A DNA stretch of 64,000 bases from an uncultured Caulobacteraceae bacterium. GTDB lineage: Bacteria; Pseudomonadota; Alphaproteobacteria; Caulobacterales; Caulobacteraceae. Position numbers and translations under genes: made by a program. The stretch covers positions 115,642 through 179,641 of the forward strand of contig CAIQJF010000083.1 of assembly GCA_903872075.1 (NCBI GenBank), read 5' to 3'. The notes under the pieces are model-generated. The model was not told where the DNA came from, did not search any database, and saw only the letters and a list, made by a program, of their open reading frames with translations. Shown here one piece after another: positions 1-10,873 of the stretch (position 1 is its first letter; each line of letters opens with the position of its first letter).

Positions 1-2097
<2,097 letters not shown>

Positions 2098-2108
<11 letters not shown>

Positions 2109-2430
2109 CGCCTGCCGTGCGGATGTCTGGCTCTGGCGGGCGCGATTCTGCAAGACCCGGGCGCTTGCCGCTCGGCTGGTGGAGTCTGGGCGGGTGCGGA
2201 TCACCCGTGGCGGGCAGGAGGGACGTCTGGACAAACCCGCGCGGCCCGTGAAGTCGGGAGATCAGCTGGTGTTCGCCCTGGGCGGACGGTTGACGGCGGT
2301 TCGGGTTGAGGCGCTTGGCGAGCGGCGCGGACCGCCCGCCGAGGCTCGGAATCTCTATTCTGTCCTTTCGGACACGACGGAAAGCGCTCAGGGCCGCGAC
2401 GAATCGGGCCATATGGACCCTCACCATTGA
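2098..2430 (+). CDS. S4-domain RNA-binding protein (Hsp15/HslR-like)
   Basis: A 110-residue protein whose N-terminal 60 residues form an S4 fold (DVWLWRARFCKTRALAARLV, then a VRI strand and a GDQL turn). This is typical of HslR/Hsp15 and small ribosome-associated S4 proteins. Hsp15 binds 50S subunits carrying stalled nascent chains. The ATG lies inside the 3' end of the helicase gene (11-bp overlap), so the two are probably co-translated. A shared role in RNA or ribosome handling follows from that context. The length and basic character fit the family. Confidence 0.85.
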
Positions 2431-2507
2431 CAATGCAGGCCTGCGCCTGACAAACACCGTCGCCCCATCGCGGGGGGCCTCCGCGATAGCCCAAATTCGA
2501 GTCCTTG

Positions 2508-2849
2508 ATGACCTACATCGTCACCGACGCCTGCATCAAATGTAAGTACATGGACTGCGTCGAGGTTTGCCCCGTCGACTGCTTCTATGAGGGCGAAAAC
2601 TTCCTGGCGATCAGCCCGGATGAGTGCATCGACTGTGGCGTCTGCGAGCCAGAATGCCCGGTTGACGCCATCAAGCCGGACACCGAGGACGAGTCGGACG
2701 GTAAGTGGCTGAAAATCAACACGGACTATGCCAAGATCTGGCCGAACATCACCCTCAAGGGTGAGCCGCCGGCCGACCGCGCGCAGTTCGACGCCGAGAC
2801 CGGGAAGTTCGAAAAGTACTTCAGCCCGAAGCCGGGTCAGGGGTCCTGA
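2508..2849 (+). CDS. fdxA: Seven-iron ferredoxin FdxA
   Basis: A 113-residue ferredoxin with two cysteine clusters. The first (C9, C12, C17, C21-Pro, C25) and second (C40-x2-C43-x2-C46-x3-C50-Pro) give the pattern of a [3Fe-4S][4Fe-4S] protein. The ~60-residue C-terminal extension ([17 protein letters not shown]) matches Azotobacter FdI/FdxA. It is a small cytoplasmic electron carrier. A TTG directly precedes the ATG; the ATG at 2508 is preferred because the conserved start is [10 protein letters not shown] hairpin follows at 2851-2870. Confidence 0.95.
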   Translation: MTYIVTDACIKCKYMDCVEVCPVDCFYEGENFLAISPDECIDCGVCEPECPVDAIKPDTEDESDGKWLKINTDYAKIWPNITLKGEPPADRAQFDAETGKFEKYFSPKPGQGS

Positions 2850-2850
2850 C

Positions 2851-2870
2851 GGGCGCCCTTCGGGGCTCCC
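2851..2870 (+). terminator. Hairpin with TTCG tetraloop after fdxA
   Basis: Directly after the fdxA stop: an 8-bp stem (gggcgccc / gggctccc, one internal mismatch) closed by a TTCG loop, a very stable RNA tetraloop. There is no clear T tract, so it may act as a 3' end stabiliser or a weak terminator. Confidence 0.6.
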
Positions 2871-3218
2871 GCAAGGGGTGTGCGGTTCGGGCTCTGTGCG
2901 GTTCCGCACACGCGAGCCTTCAAATCAACACGTTTTTATGATAGGCATTTCTATACGGCCGTCGCCGTCGTTGGATTCTTCGCCCTTGCGAGGGTCCCGG
3001 CGGCGCGATGGGGCCGCGCCGTCCATTTCCATTCTCCCGACGCGGGGCTCGCTGCGGAGCGTCACGTTCGTATGAGATTGGGAAACGCCTTCGAGGAGCC
3101 GTTCCGGGCTCCGGGGCAGGATGCTGCGCCCCGGTCGTGGCGGCGATGGGCCGCTAACCAGGATGCCGGACGGGCGGCTCCGCTCTTGCCCCGGCGCTGA
3201 AGAAGGGATGCCTTTTCG
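2871..3218. other. Intergenic region upstream of carD
   Basis: About 350 bp between fdxA and carD with no convincing gene. It probably holds the carD promoter. An AT-richer patch lies around 2925-2960 and a purine-rich ribosome site (agaaggga) at 3201-3208. Confidence 0.5.
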
Positions 3219-3725
3219 ATGACAACCAAGACCGAACACGCCTTCAAGGTCGGCGACCATGTCGTCTATCCCGCCCACGGCGTGGGCGTTGTGCTGGGTG
3301 TCGAGACCCAGGAAGTGGTGGGAACGTCGCTGGAAGTCTATGTCATCACCTTCGACCATGAAAAGATGACTCTGCGGGTGCCGACGAAGAAGGCCCGCAC
3401 CGCCGGCCTGCGCGCCCTGGCCGAGGGCAATGTGGTCTTCCAAGCCCTGACCACCTTGAAGGGCCGCGCCCGCGTGAAGCGCACCATGTGGAGCCGCCGC
3501 GCCCAGGAATATGAAGCCAAGATCAATTCCGGCGACCTGATCTCGATCGCCGAAGTCGTGCGCGACCTGCATCGTTCGGACAGCCAGCCCGAGCAGTCCT
3601 ATTCCGAGCGTCAGCTCTATGAATCGGCGCTCGACCGGATGGCCCGCGAAGTCGCGGCCATTGAGCGTATCGACCGCGATGCGGCCATCACCCTCCTGCA
3701 CAAGTCGCTGCAAAAGGCGGCCTGA
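3219..3725 (+). CDS. carD: CarD/CdnL family RNA polymerase-binding regulator
   Basis: A 168-residue protein. The N-terminal Tudor-like RNA-polymerase-interaction domain is plain (FKVGDHVVYPAHGVGVV, then the EKMTLRVPTKKA segment), followed by the helical DNA-contacting domain (RKWS-like TMWSRRAQEYEAKI; SERQLYESALDRMA). CarD/CdnL stabilises open promoter complexes at housekeeping promoters by contacting the beta subunit. In Caulobacter it supports rRNA and biosynthetic gene expression. The ATG at 3219 is preceded by a purine-rich site. It is convergent with dctA downstream. Identification is firm. Confidence 0.95.
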   Translation: MTTKTEHAFKVGDHVVYPAHGVGVVLGVETQEVVGTSLEVYVITFDHEKMTLRVPTKKARTAGLRALAEGNVVFQALTTLKGRARVKRTMWSRRAQEYEAKINSGDLISIAEVVRDLHRSDSQPEQSYSERQLYESALDRMAREVAAIERIDRDAAITLLHKSLQKAA

Positions 3726-3771
3726 TACCGCCCGCGGCCGCTCTCGCGCATCGCGCGGGGGGCGGGCCCAG

Positions 3772-5052
3772 TCAGCCCTCCAGGGCGGGGGCTCCCGGTC
3801 CTCGCCGGAGTTCCCGCGCCAGGGTTTCCCGATCGAGCACCCCTTCCCAGCGCGCGATCACCAGGGTTCCGACGCCGTTGCCGACCATGTTGGTCAGGGC
3901 GCGGCAGGTGCTGAGGAAGCGGTCGACCCCCAGGATGAGCGCCATGGCGCCGATCGGAATGGTCCCTACCGCGCCCAGCGTCATGGCCAGGGTGATGAAG
4001 CCCGCGCCGGTGACGCCGGCCGCGCCCTTCGACGTCAGCATGGCCACCAGGACGATGGTCAGTTCCTGAGTAAGGGTCAAAGGCGTGTTCGTGGCCTGCG
4101 CCAGGAACAGCGTGGCCAGGGTGATGTAGATATTGGTGCCGTCCAGATTGAACGAATAGCCGGCCGGGGTGACCAGCCCTACCACGGCGTTGGGCGCGCC
4201 GAGCCGTTCCAGTTTCTGCATCAGCTGCGGCAGCACCGCCTCGGACGCCGAGGCGCCCAGGCAGATCAGGAGTTCCTCGCGAATGTAGAGCAGGAATCGC
4301 CACAGCGAGAATCCCGCCACCCAGGCGATGGCGCCCAGGACCACGGCGACGAACCCTGCGCTGGTGAGATAGACCGCCGCGGTCAGCACCGCGAGCTTAG
4401 CGAGGGAGGCGACGCCGTATTGGCCGAGGGTAAAGGCCATGGCGCCGAAGGCGCCGATCGGCGCGGCGCGGACCACGATCCGGATAATGGCGAAGAACAG
4501 CTCCCCCACGGTCTCCAGCCCCTTGATCAAGCCGGCTCCCTTGCCCGTGCGGTTCAGCGCCGCCAGGCCGAAGCCGGCGAGGATTGCCAGCAGCAGCACC
4601 TGCAGGAGATCGCCGCCTGCGAAGGCCGAGACGACGGTGTCGGGGATGATGTGCAGCAGGGTATCGGGAACCGAGGCCATCTTGTGGGCCTGGGCGACAT
4701 AGGTCGACACCGCGCCGGGATCGAGGGTGGAGACAGCGATGTTGAAGCCTGCGCCGGGCTTGAAGACCAGACCCACGACCAGGCCGATGATCAGGGCGAC
4801 GGTGGAGACCGCCTCGAAATAGATCAGCGCCCGGCCGCCGACGCGGCCCACGCTTCTGAGGTCGCTGACCTTGGCGATCCCGCCGGCCACGGTGCAGAAC
4901 ACGATCGGCGCGATCAGCATCTTGATCAGCTTCACGAAACCATCGCCCAGCGGTTTCAACGCCACGCCCAGATGCGGCCAAAGCAGGCCGACGACCACGC
5001 CCAGCACGATGGCGATCAGCACCTGGCCAAACAGCGACTTCACAAAACCCAT
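3772..5052 (-). CDS. dctA: C4-dicarboxylate:proton/sodium symporter DctA
   Basis: A 426-residue inner-membrane carrier of the glutamate/dicarboxylate:cation symporter family (SLC1-like fold with re-entrant hairpins). Visible signatures are the N-terminal helix [13 protein letters not shown], the serine-rich HP1 motif [15 protein letters not shown], and the [19 protein letters not shown] helix typical of DctA. It takes up succinate, fumarate and malate. HP1 reads GASASE where many DctA proteins have GTSSSE, a mild variation. No DctB/DctD two-component genes are adjacent. It is transcribed away from the tRNA and towards carD. Confidence 0.92.
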   Translation of the reverse strand: MGFVKSLFGQVLIAIVLGVVVGLLWPHLGVALKPLGDGFVKLIKMLIAPIVFCTVAGGIAKVSDLRSVGRVGGRALIYFEAVSTVALIIGLVVGLVFKPGAGFNIAVSTLDPGAVSTYVAQAHKMASVPDTLLHIIPDTVVSAFAGGDLLQVLLLAILAGFGLAALNRTGKGAGLIKGLETVGELFFAIIRIVVRAAPIGAFGAMAFTLGQYGVASLAKLAVLTAAVYLTSAGFVAVVLGAIAWVAGFSLWRFLLYIREELLICLGASASEAVLPQLMQKLERLGAPNAVVGLVTPAGYSFNLDGTNIYITLATLFLAQATNTPLTLTQELTIVLVAMLTSKGAAGVTGAGFITLAMTLGAVGTIPIGAMALILGVDRFLSTCRALTNMVGNGVGTLVIARWEGVLDRETLARELRRGPGAPALEG

Positions 5053-5217
5053 GGCCGATCCCCAACCCGCGCCCGCCGCCGCGCCATCTCAGCGCGGGCA
5101 TACGTCGCGCCGCCCTGTGAGGCCAGAGCAAGACGGCCATCGCGCCTTGCCGTTGTCTACCGGGGCGGGTTCCGCGCCGTTGCCCCCGGGGCCGTGCAAC
5201 CGTATTAAGCGGTCAAC

Positions 5218-5294
5218 GTCTCGTTAGCTCAGCAGGATAGAGCACCGGTTTCCTAAACCGGGGGTCAGAGGTTCGAGTCCTCTACGAGACGCCA
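5218..5294 (+). tRNA. tRNA-Arg (anticodon CCT)
   Basis: A complete cloverleaf of 77 nt including an encoded CCA. Acceptor arms gtctcgt/acgagac, anticodon stem ccggt/accgg with loop ttcctaa (anticodon CCT, reads AGG), T arm agagg-ttcgagt-cctct. The discriminator base is G. No integrase and no obvious copy of the tRNA 3' end is visible nearby, so it is not an evident island junction. Confidence 0.97.
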
Positions 5295-5340
5295 CGAATC
5301 TCTCCCAAGGTGGCTCGATCCTCGCCGCACGATCAGACAG

Positions 5341-6324
5341 CTAGGGCGCTGCGGCCGGGGGCGCCGTTTTCGCGAGATAGAGCGCGAAGAGGCCGTCCTC
5401 ATCAGTCCATTCCGCCAAGGGGCTCCAGCCGCCCGCCCGCAGGAGGAGGCGAGCGTCGCGTGGCCCATATTTGTGACTGTTCTCAGTGTGGATCGTTTCG
5501 CCTTCAGCCATGGAGAACATATGGCCGGCGATCTCGAAGCGAACATCGCGCCTGGCTTCGAGGTGCATCTCGATACGCGTTTCCGCCTCGTTCCACCGCG
5601 CGACATGACGAAAGGCGTCGACTGGAGCGGTCCCGCCAAGCTCCCGATTGATGCGGCGGAGCAGATTGAGGTTGAACTCCGCTGTCACACCCTGCGCGTC
5701 GTCATAGGCCGCCACCAACAGGCCGACGTCCTTGATCCGGTCGATTCCGATCAGCAGCATGCCGTCTTCGCCCAGAGTGCGACCGAAAGCCCGAAGCAAG
5801 TCCACAGCCGCGCCGATCGCCAGATTCCCGATGGTCGACCCTGCAAAGAACCCAAGCCGCCGGCCCGCCGCCGCCGCCGCCGGCAGCACAACCGGCCGCG
5901 TGAAGTCTCCTTCGACGGGATGAATGGCCATGAGGGGGAACGCGGTGGCCAGCTTCGCGGCGGATGTACGGAGGAATTCGCCGCTAATGTCGACGGGCAC
6001 ATAGGCCGCGGGCTTGATGGCCGAAAGTAGCGTCGGCGTCTTGACGGACGAACCGGACCCGAACTCCACAACCGTCCGCACACCGCCGACGCAAACCGCG
6101 ATGGCTGGCGCGTGGGCCTGCAAAATCGCGCGTTCTGTCCTGGTCGGATAGTATTCCGGCAGCCGCGTGATGTCCTCAAACAGCCTGGAGCCGCGCTCAT
6201 CGTAGAGCCAACGCGCGGGGATGGCGCGCGGTCGAGACGCCAGGCCGTCGAGAACGTCGGCTCGGAAGGCGGCATCGATCAAATCCGGTTTGAGAGGGCG
6301 TTCAGCCGCATCCAGGAGCAACAT
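5341..6324 (-). CDS. egtD: L-histidine N-alpha-methyltransferase (EgtD-like)
   Basis: A 327-residue SAM-dependent methyltransferase of the EgtD family. Visible signatures are PARWLYDERGSRLFEDIT near the N-terminus, LPEYYPTRTE, the SAM motif VVEFGSGSSVKT, and FFAGSTIGNL. EgtD trimethylates histidine to hercynine, the first step to the thiol antioxidant ergothioneine. The ATG at 6324 is preferred over the TTG two codons upstream because it sits about 8 nt from a GAAGGA ribosome site. It lies 130 bp downstream of egtB on the same strand, so the two are probably one transcript. The Asp-rich C-terminal portion is intact. Confidence 0.93.
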   Translation of the reverse strand: MLLLDAAERPLKPDLIDAAFRADVLDGLASRPRAIPARWLYDERGSRLFEDITRLPEYYPTRTERAILQAHAPAIAVCVGGVRTVVEFGSGSSVKTPTLLSAIKPAAYVPVDISGEFLRTSAAKLATAFPLMAIHPVEGDFTRPVVLPAAAAAGRRLGFFAGSTIGNLAIGAAVDLLRAFGRTLGEDGMLLIGIDRIKDVGLLVAAYDDAQGVTAEFNLNLLRRINRELGGTAPVDAFRHVARWNEAETRIEMHLEARRDVRFEIAGHMFSMAEGETIHTENSHKYGPRDARLLLRAGGWSPLAEWTDEDGLFALYLAKTAPPAAAP

Positions 6325-6456
6325 GTTCAATATCCTTCGCCGAACTAACGGTCAAATTGTAATAATGTTCCGGATGAAAACCTGTATATTGCACTAAGCG
6401 TCGGAATATCGATCCCTAGATCCACAAATTATTCCAAATACACAGTGTTGAAATCG

Positions 6457-7746
6457 CTATTTATCTCTGATGTGGTCGCGGGCCAAACGCAAGCCCGCAA
6501 ACATCCACCGCTGGTGCGGAGGAAAAAAATTCCGATACGAGGGTCGGCTATGGCCCGCCGGCGTCGCGCAGGCGGACCCCTTGAGGACCATCTGACCGAC
6601 CATGAATTTGCCGTTGTACTCGCCAATCGCGCCGGCTGGGGGGGAGAAGCCGGGATAGGGCAGGTAGGCGCTCGCCGACCACTGCCATACCGCCCCGAAC
6701 AACTGGTCGAACTCCGCGGGCCGGGTGGCGGCGGCGTGTTCCCATTCCGCCTCGGTGGGTAGTCGCCGCCCGGCCCAGGCGGCGAACGCGGCCGCCTCGA
6801 GAAAGCTGAGATGAACGACCGGGGCGTCGGGGTCGATCGGCGTGAGCCCGGCGAGACTCATGGCCTGCCAGCCTCTGGCGTCGCGTTCCCAGTACAGCGG
6901 GGCTTGCCATCCCCGCGCCTGCACCCGCGCCCAGCCATCCGAAAGCCAGAACTCCGGGCGGCGATAGCCTCCGTCGTCCATGAAGGCCAACCAGTCGCCA
7001 TTCGTGACCAGTCGCCTGGCCAGACGGTACGGCTGGAGCAGGACGTCGTGCCGCGGCGACTCGTTGTCGAAAGCGAAGCGCCGAGGGTCCGCGCCGATGG
7101 CCACGATGCCTCCGGCAAGTTCGACGTAGTCCGGGCCGCCCGGGACCGGGCCCTGAGGCCAGGCCGGCCGCAGGTTGTCCCGTAAGCCGTCAGGGGCGGC
7201 ATAGGCCGGCTTGAGCGGCGAGGCGGCGAACAGGCTGAGAACATCCATCAGGATCAGTTCCTGATGCTGTTCCTCATGGGCCAAGCCCAGCGCGATCAGA
7301 TCGCGAGCGGGTCGATCAAGCGGCGCGGCGAGCAGGCGGCCCATGGCGGCGTCGACGTGGGCCCGATAGGCCAGCACCTCGTCAAGCGATGGTCGGGTCA
7401 GCAGACCGCGCGCCTCTCTCGGCGTCCGTGGCCCGACCGCCTCATAGTAGGAGTTGAAGAGGTAGACGTAGGCGGGATTGAAGATTGCGTAGCCCGGAAG
7501 CTCGGGGATGAGCAGGAGGGTCTCGAAGAACCAGGTGACGTGGGCGAGGTGCCATTTGACCGGGCTCGCGTCGGGCATGGACTGGACCTGCTGGTCCTCC
7601 GGCGACAGGGGCTCGGCGAGAGCCAGGCTCGCTGCCCGGACGGCCCGATAGCGCGCTTCCAGCGCCTGATCGGATGGCCTGTCGCTATCGACTGTTGAGG
7701 GGTCGGCCTCGCCGAGAACGGCAAGACGCGTGTCCGAGCTTGGCAT
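6457..7746 (-). CDS. egtB: Ergothioneine biosynthesis sulfoxide synthase EgtB
   Basis: A 429-residue non-haem iron enzyme. The N-terminal DinB-like domain supplies the iron ligands (HLAHVTWFFETLLL and GLAHEEQHQELILMDVL). The C-terminal formylglycine-generating-enzyme-like domain is recognisable (RRLPTEAEWEHAA, WQWSASAY, FFPPHQRWMFAGLRLA). EgtB joins hercynine to a sulfur donor to form the sulfoxide precursor of ergothioneine. It is followed by egtD. EgtA, EgtC and EgtE are not in the window, so the sulfur donor (cysteine or gamma-glutamylcysteine) cannot be told. GTG-ATG stand side by side; the ATG is taken as start. Confidence 0.93.
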   Translation of the reverse strand: MPSSDTRLAVLGEADPSTVDSDRPSDQALEARYRAVRAASLALAEPLSPEDQQVQSMPDASPVKWHLAHVTWFFETLLLIPELPGYAIFNPAYVYLFNSYYEAVGPRTPREARGLLTRPSLDEVLAYRAHVDAAMGRLLAAPLDRPARDLIALGLAHEEQHQELILMDVLSLFAASPLKPAYAAPDGLRDNLRPAWPQGPVPGGPDYVELAGGIVAIGADPRRFAFDNESPRHDVLLQPYRLARRLVTNGDWLAFMDDGGYRRPEFWLSDGWARVQARGWQAPLYWERDARGWQAMSLAGLTPIDPDAPVVHLSFLEAAAFAAWAGRRLPTEAEWEHAAATRPAEFDQLFGAVWQWSASAYLPYPGFSPPAGAIGEYNGKFMVGQMVLKGSACATPAGHSRPSYRNFFPPHQRWMFAGLRLARDHIRDK

Positions 7747-8005
7747 CACGAGGTTCCCAACAAGCCGAAGCGAAAACCGAGCGGAAATTCACACTCGGCG
7801 TGTGGTCCAGTCCCTAAGTGTCCACAAGCTCGAAAGCGGCACACCAGAAATATTGTAAACGAGATCAATTCCTCGTGATCTATCACACTAATTTATTGCC
7901 GACACCAAAGTCTTATTGAGACCTCAGTCCAGCATCAAGCCGCAGGACGCCCGGAGCACGACGCGAGGTGCAAGGCGACCGCCACCTCTCGCCAGGGGGG
8001 CTTCT
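7747..8005. other. egtB upstream region, AT-rich
   Basis: An intergenic stretch with an AT-rich patch at about 7840-7915, most likely holding the egtB promoter. No gene is seen here. Confidence 0.45.
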
Positions 8006-8290
8006 CATCGATTGCACCAAGCTATCGGCCGCAATCGCGCACTCGATGTTCTGTTGATCTCGGACAATATCCGCGCCGCGCAGGCCGACGCCTACGGCCA
8101 GGTGAACCGCGCCCTGCCGGACGCCGAGTTGGACACCTTTGTGGACGTATTGGCGACGCGCATCTCCGGGTTCGGCACGCGGGCGCTCGGCCAGACGAAG
8201 CGCCTGGCGAGCACCAGCCTGCCGGCGCCTGGAGATCGACAACCGCGCGCGGCTATGGCGATGATCTGGCGGGCTGTATGGGAGTCCCCT
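8006..8290 (+). pseudogene. Remnant of an enoyl-CoA hydratase/isomerase, C-terminal part
   Basis: In one frame the region reads HRLHQAIGRNRALDVLL, then AYGQVNRALPDAELDTFVD, then LATRISGFGTRALGQTKRLA. This is the ordinary C-terminal third of a crotonase-fold protein (the usual family text is 'AERYGWVNRALPDAELD...FVDxLARRI'). There is no oxyanion-hole domain upstream and no start with a ribosome site. After about residue 100 the similarity jumps towards another frame (GYGDD). It is therefore a truncated, probably frameshifted relic, lying between egtB and msrA. Recognition is from memory of the family, not from a search. Confidence 0.65.
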
Positions 8291-8335
8291 GGCGGGCGAC
8301 CGGCCGGGACGTCCGGCTGAGTGAAGGAGCACACG

Positions 8336-8851
8336 ATGGCGACGGCAACTGAGACCGCGATCCTCGCGGGTGGCTGCTTCTGGGGCGTGCAGGACTTGCT
8401 GCGCCGTTATCCGGGCGTGCTGAAAACCCGCGTCGGCTATACCGGTGGCGATGTCGCCAACGCGACCTATCGCAACCATCGCGGCCACGCCGAAGCGATC
8501 GAGATTGTCTTCGATCCGGACCTGATAAGCTTCCGACGCGTGCTGGAGTTCTTCTTCCAGATCCACGATCCTACGACCCTGAACCGCCAGGGCAATGACC
8601 AGGGCGACAGCTATCGCTCGGCGATCTTCTACACAGACGAGGCGCAGAAGCGCGTCGCGCTGGACACGATCGCCGATGTGGACGCTTCCGGCCTGTGGCC
8701 CGGCAAGGTGGTGACCGAGGTAACGCCGGCCGGCGCATTCTGGGAAGCGGAGCCGGAGCACCAGGACTATCTGGAGCGGATCCCCTACGGCTATACCTGC
8801 CACTTCATTCGGCCCAACTGGAAGCTCCCGGTCCGCGCGACCGCCCGGTAG
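8336..8851 (+). CDS. msrA: Peptide methionine sulfoxide reductase MsrA
   Basis: A 171-residue MsrA with the catalytic GGCFWG motif close to the N-terminus, followed by VGYTGG and the [17 protein letters not shown] segment. It reduces the S-epimer of methionine sulfoxide. An upstream in-frame GTG exists at 8321, but AAGGAG at 8323-8328 is correctly spaced for the ATG at 8336. A cysteine near the C-terminus (YGYTCHFI) may be a resolving residue. It lies 13 bp ahead of the multicopper oxidase, suggesting one transcript concerned with oxidative or copper stress. Confidence 0.93.
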   Translation: MATATETAILAGGCFWGVQDLLRRYPGVLKTRVGYTGGDVANATYRNHRGHAEAIEIVFDPDLISFRRVLEFFFQIHDPTTLNRQGNDQGDSYRSAIFYTDEAQKRVALDTIADVDASGLWPGKVVTEVTPAGAFWEAEPEHQDYLERIPYGYTCHFIRPNWKLPVRATAR

Positions 8852-8864
8852 CCGGAGGCTCATC

Positions 8865-10322
8865 ATGGCCCTGGATCGCAGGGACGTCTTGCGGCTGGGC
8901 GCCTCGTCTGCGCTGATCGCCACGTCGTCGTGGGCGGCGGGGCAGGCGGCGCACACGGGACCGGCTGACTACAGTCTGCGTATCCGCAACGGTCTTGTGG
9001 AGTTGGCGCCCGACAAGATCGTTTCCGCCATCACCTACAACGGCCAGTTCCCCGGCCCCCTGCTGCGCTTCAAACAGGGCCGACGGGTCGTGATCGACAT
9101 CCGCAACGACACCGACGCGCCGGAGCAGTTGCACTGGCACGGCTTGAGGTTGCCGGTGGACGTGGATGGGGCGGCGGAGGAGGGAACGCCCTACATTCCC
9201 GCGCACGGATCCCGGCGCATCGCCTTCACACCGACCGAGCCCGGCCTGCGCTTCTATCACACCCATCTGCGGGCCGGCGCCGACCTCACCCGCGGCCAGT
9301 ACGGCGGCGAGGTGGGGCCGGTCTATGTGGAGCCACGTGATGATCCCGGCCACTATGATCGCGAGGTCTTCCTGACGCTCAAGGAGTTCGCGCCGTCACT
9401 TAGCCGCGGCGGCGACATGGACATGGACTTTCTCGCCGGAGCCATGGACCCGGCGCTGAAGGCGACCGGCGAGGCGACGATGAACGCCTCCCTGGCCGCC
9501 GGCGCGCCACATGGGTTCGAGGTCGGCTACGACCTGTTCGCGATCAATGGCCGGATGCTGGGCCATGGCGAACCGATCCGGGTTAAGGTCGGCGAGCGGG
9601 TTCTGTTCCATGTGCTCAACGGCAGCGCCACGGAGATCCGCAGCCTGGCCCTTCCGGGGCATGTGTTCCGGGTCTTGGCGCTCGACGGAAATCCGGTTCC
9701 CACGCCCGCCGAGGTTCCGGTCCTGTGGCTGGGCACGGCCGAGCGGGTTTCGGCCGTCGTTGAGATGACCCGGCCGGGCGTCTGGGTGATGGGCGATCTG
9801 GCCGATGACGACCGGCGCCGGGGCATGGGCGTTGTGGTGGAATATGCCGGCCAGACCGGCGAGCCGCAATGGACGGCGCCGCCCAAGCGCCTCTGGGACT
9901 ATGCCGAGTTCGGCGCGCGCGGCGGTCAGGCCGCTCCGGCGCCCCACGAGGTCATCGATCTGACCTTCGCCAAGCGAAATGCCGCGTCGGACGGCTTCAA
10001 CCAGTGGACGATCAACGGTCAGGCCTTCGACGACATGGCCATGGGCCCCATGTTCCACCTGCGTGAGGGGCGCCGCTACCGTCTGAGGCTGCGCAACGCC
10101 AGCGACGACATCCATCCGGTTCACCTGCACCGACACAGCTTCGCCCTGACGCACATCGGCGGTCGTGCGACCTCGGGGGTGATGAAGGATGTGGTGATGC
10201 TGGGCGGCTATCAGTCGGCGGAGGTGGATTTCCTGGCCGACAATCCCGGACTCACGCTCTTCCATTGCCACCAACAGTCGCACATGGACTTCGGTTTCAT
10301 GGCGCTTTTCGACTATGTCTGA
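8865..10322 (+). CDS. Tat-exported multicopper oxidase with phenylalanine at the type 1 axial position
   Basis: A 485-residue three-cupredoxin oxidase. The N-terminus has a twin-arginine signal (RRDVLRLGASS). Copper ligands are visible in four clusters: HWHG at residues 90-93, HTH at 132-134, HPVHLH at 417-422, and HCHQQSH at 467-473. Ten residues after the type 1 cysteine (C468) is F478 rather than Met, so the T1 site is probably three-coordinate and of high potential. Such enzymes oxidise phenols, metals or cuprous ions in the periplasm. It is followed by a c-type cytochrome and a cytochrome b561, which could be redox partners (inference). Confidence 0.9.
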   Translation: MALDRRDVLRLGASSALIATSSWAAGQAAHTGPADYSLRIRNGLVELAPDKIVSAITYNGQFPGPLLRFKQGRRVVIDIRNDTDAPEQLHWHGLRLPVDVDGAAEEGTPYIPAHGSRRIAFTPTEPGLRFYHTHLRAGADLTRGQYGGEVGPVYVEPRDDPGHYDREVFLTLKEFAPSLSRGGDMDMDFLAGAMDPALKATGEATMNASLAAGAPHGFEVGYDLFAINGRMLGHGEPIRVKVGERVLFHVLNGSATEIRSLALPGHVFRVLALDGNPVPTPAEVPVLWLGTAERVSAVVEMTRPGVWVMGDLADDDRRRGMGVVVEYAGQTGEPQWTAPPKRLWDYAEFGARGGQAAPAPHEVIDLTFAKRNAASDGFNQWTINGQAFDDMAMGPMFHLREGRRYRLRLRNASDDIHPVHLHRHSFALTHIGGRATSGVMKDVVMLGGYQSAEVDFLADNPGLTLFHCHQQSHMDFGFMALFDYV

Positions 10323-10402
10323 GCTGCTGCGTTCCGGCCCTTGACGCGGCCCGGGAACGCCCGTTTCCTTCTCTCCCTCACGACAGAAAACAGGACGTCC
10401 TC

Positions 10403-10873
10403 ATGACCCGATTCAAGGCTTTCGGCCCACTGGTTTGCGCGGGCGCGGTTCTTCTCGCCGGCGCCGCGGTGGCGGGGCTGTCCGGGGCCGAGGCCGCCAA
10501 GGCGCGTATGGAACACATGAAGGGTCTGGGAGCCGCCACCAAGGCGGTGTTTGAACAGGTTAAGACCGGTGCGCCGGACATGGCCGTGGTCAAACTCAAC
10601 GCCGCCAAGATCGATGCGGCGGCCAAGGCGCTGCCGACCTGGTTCCCGGCCGGCAGCGGTCAGTCGGCCGAACCCAAAAGCCACGCCCTGCCGGTGATCT
10701 GGACCGACAAGACCGGGTTCGACACCAAGGCCAAGGCCCTTGCGGCGGCGGCGCCGAAGCTGCTCGCCGCGGCCAATGGGACCGATCCCGCGGCCGTGGG
10801 CCCGGCCTTCAAAGAGGTCGGCGCCTCCTGCAAGGGCTGCCACGAGACGTTCAAGGCCAAGGACAAGGATTGA
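10403..10873 (+). CDS. Secreted class II c-type cytochrome (cytochrome c' type)
   Basis: A 156-residue protein with a signal peptide (about residues 1-31, ending near GAEA) and a single haem-attachment motif CKGCH close to the C-terminus, the layout of cytochrome c' (four-helix bundle). Family members bind NO or carry electrons in the periplasm. The start at 10403 (MTRFKAFG) is chosen because the signal peptide begins there; the longer in-frame extension runs into the oxidase gene. The stop overlaps the start of the b561 gene, and the two are a classical pair. Confidence 0.88.
   Translation: MTRFKAFGPLVCAGAVLLAGAAVAGLSGAEAAKARMEHMKGLGAATKAVFEQVKTGAPDMAVVKLNAAKIDAAAKALPTWFPAGSGQSAEPKSHALPVIWTDKTGFDTKAKALAAAAPKLLAAANGTDPAAVGPAFKEVGASCKGCHETFKAKDKD

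Noticed and set aside
3619..5208. 529-codon open frame on the plus strand opposite dctA
   Set aside because: Arg/Gln/Gly-rich, no family features, fully antisense to a clear DctA; a product of high G+C.
5218..5294. tRNA-Arg as a genomic-island attachment site
   Set aside because: No integrase and no repeated tRNA 3' end is visible in the flanking DNA.
7913..8956. 347-codon minus-strand frame across msrA and the crotonase relic
   Set aside because: No recognisable domain and it covers a well-supported msrA on the other strand.
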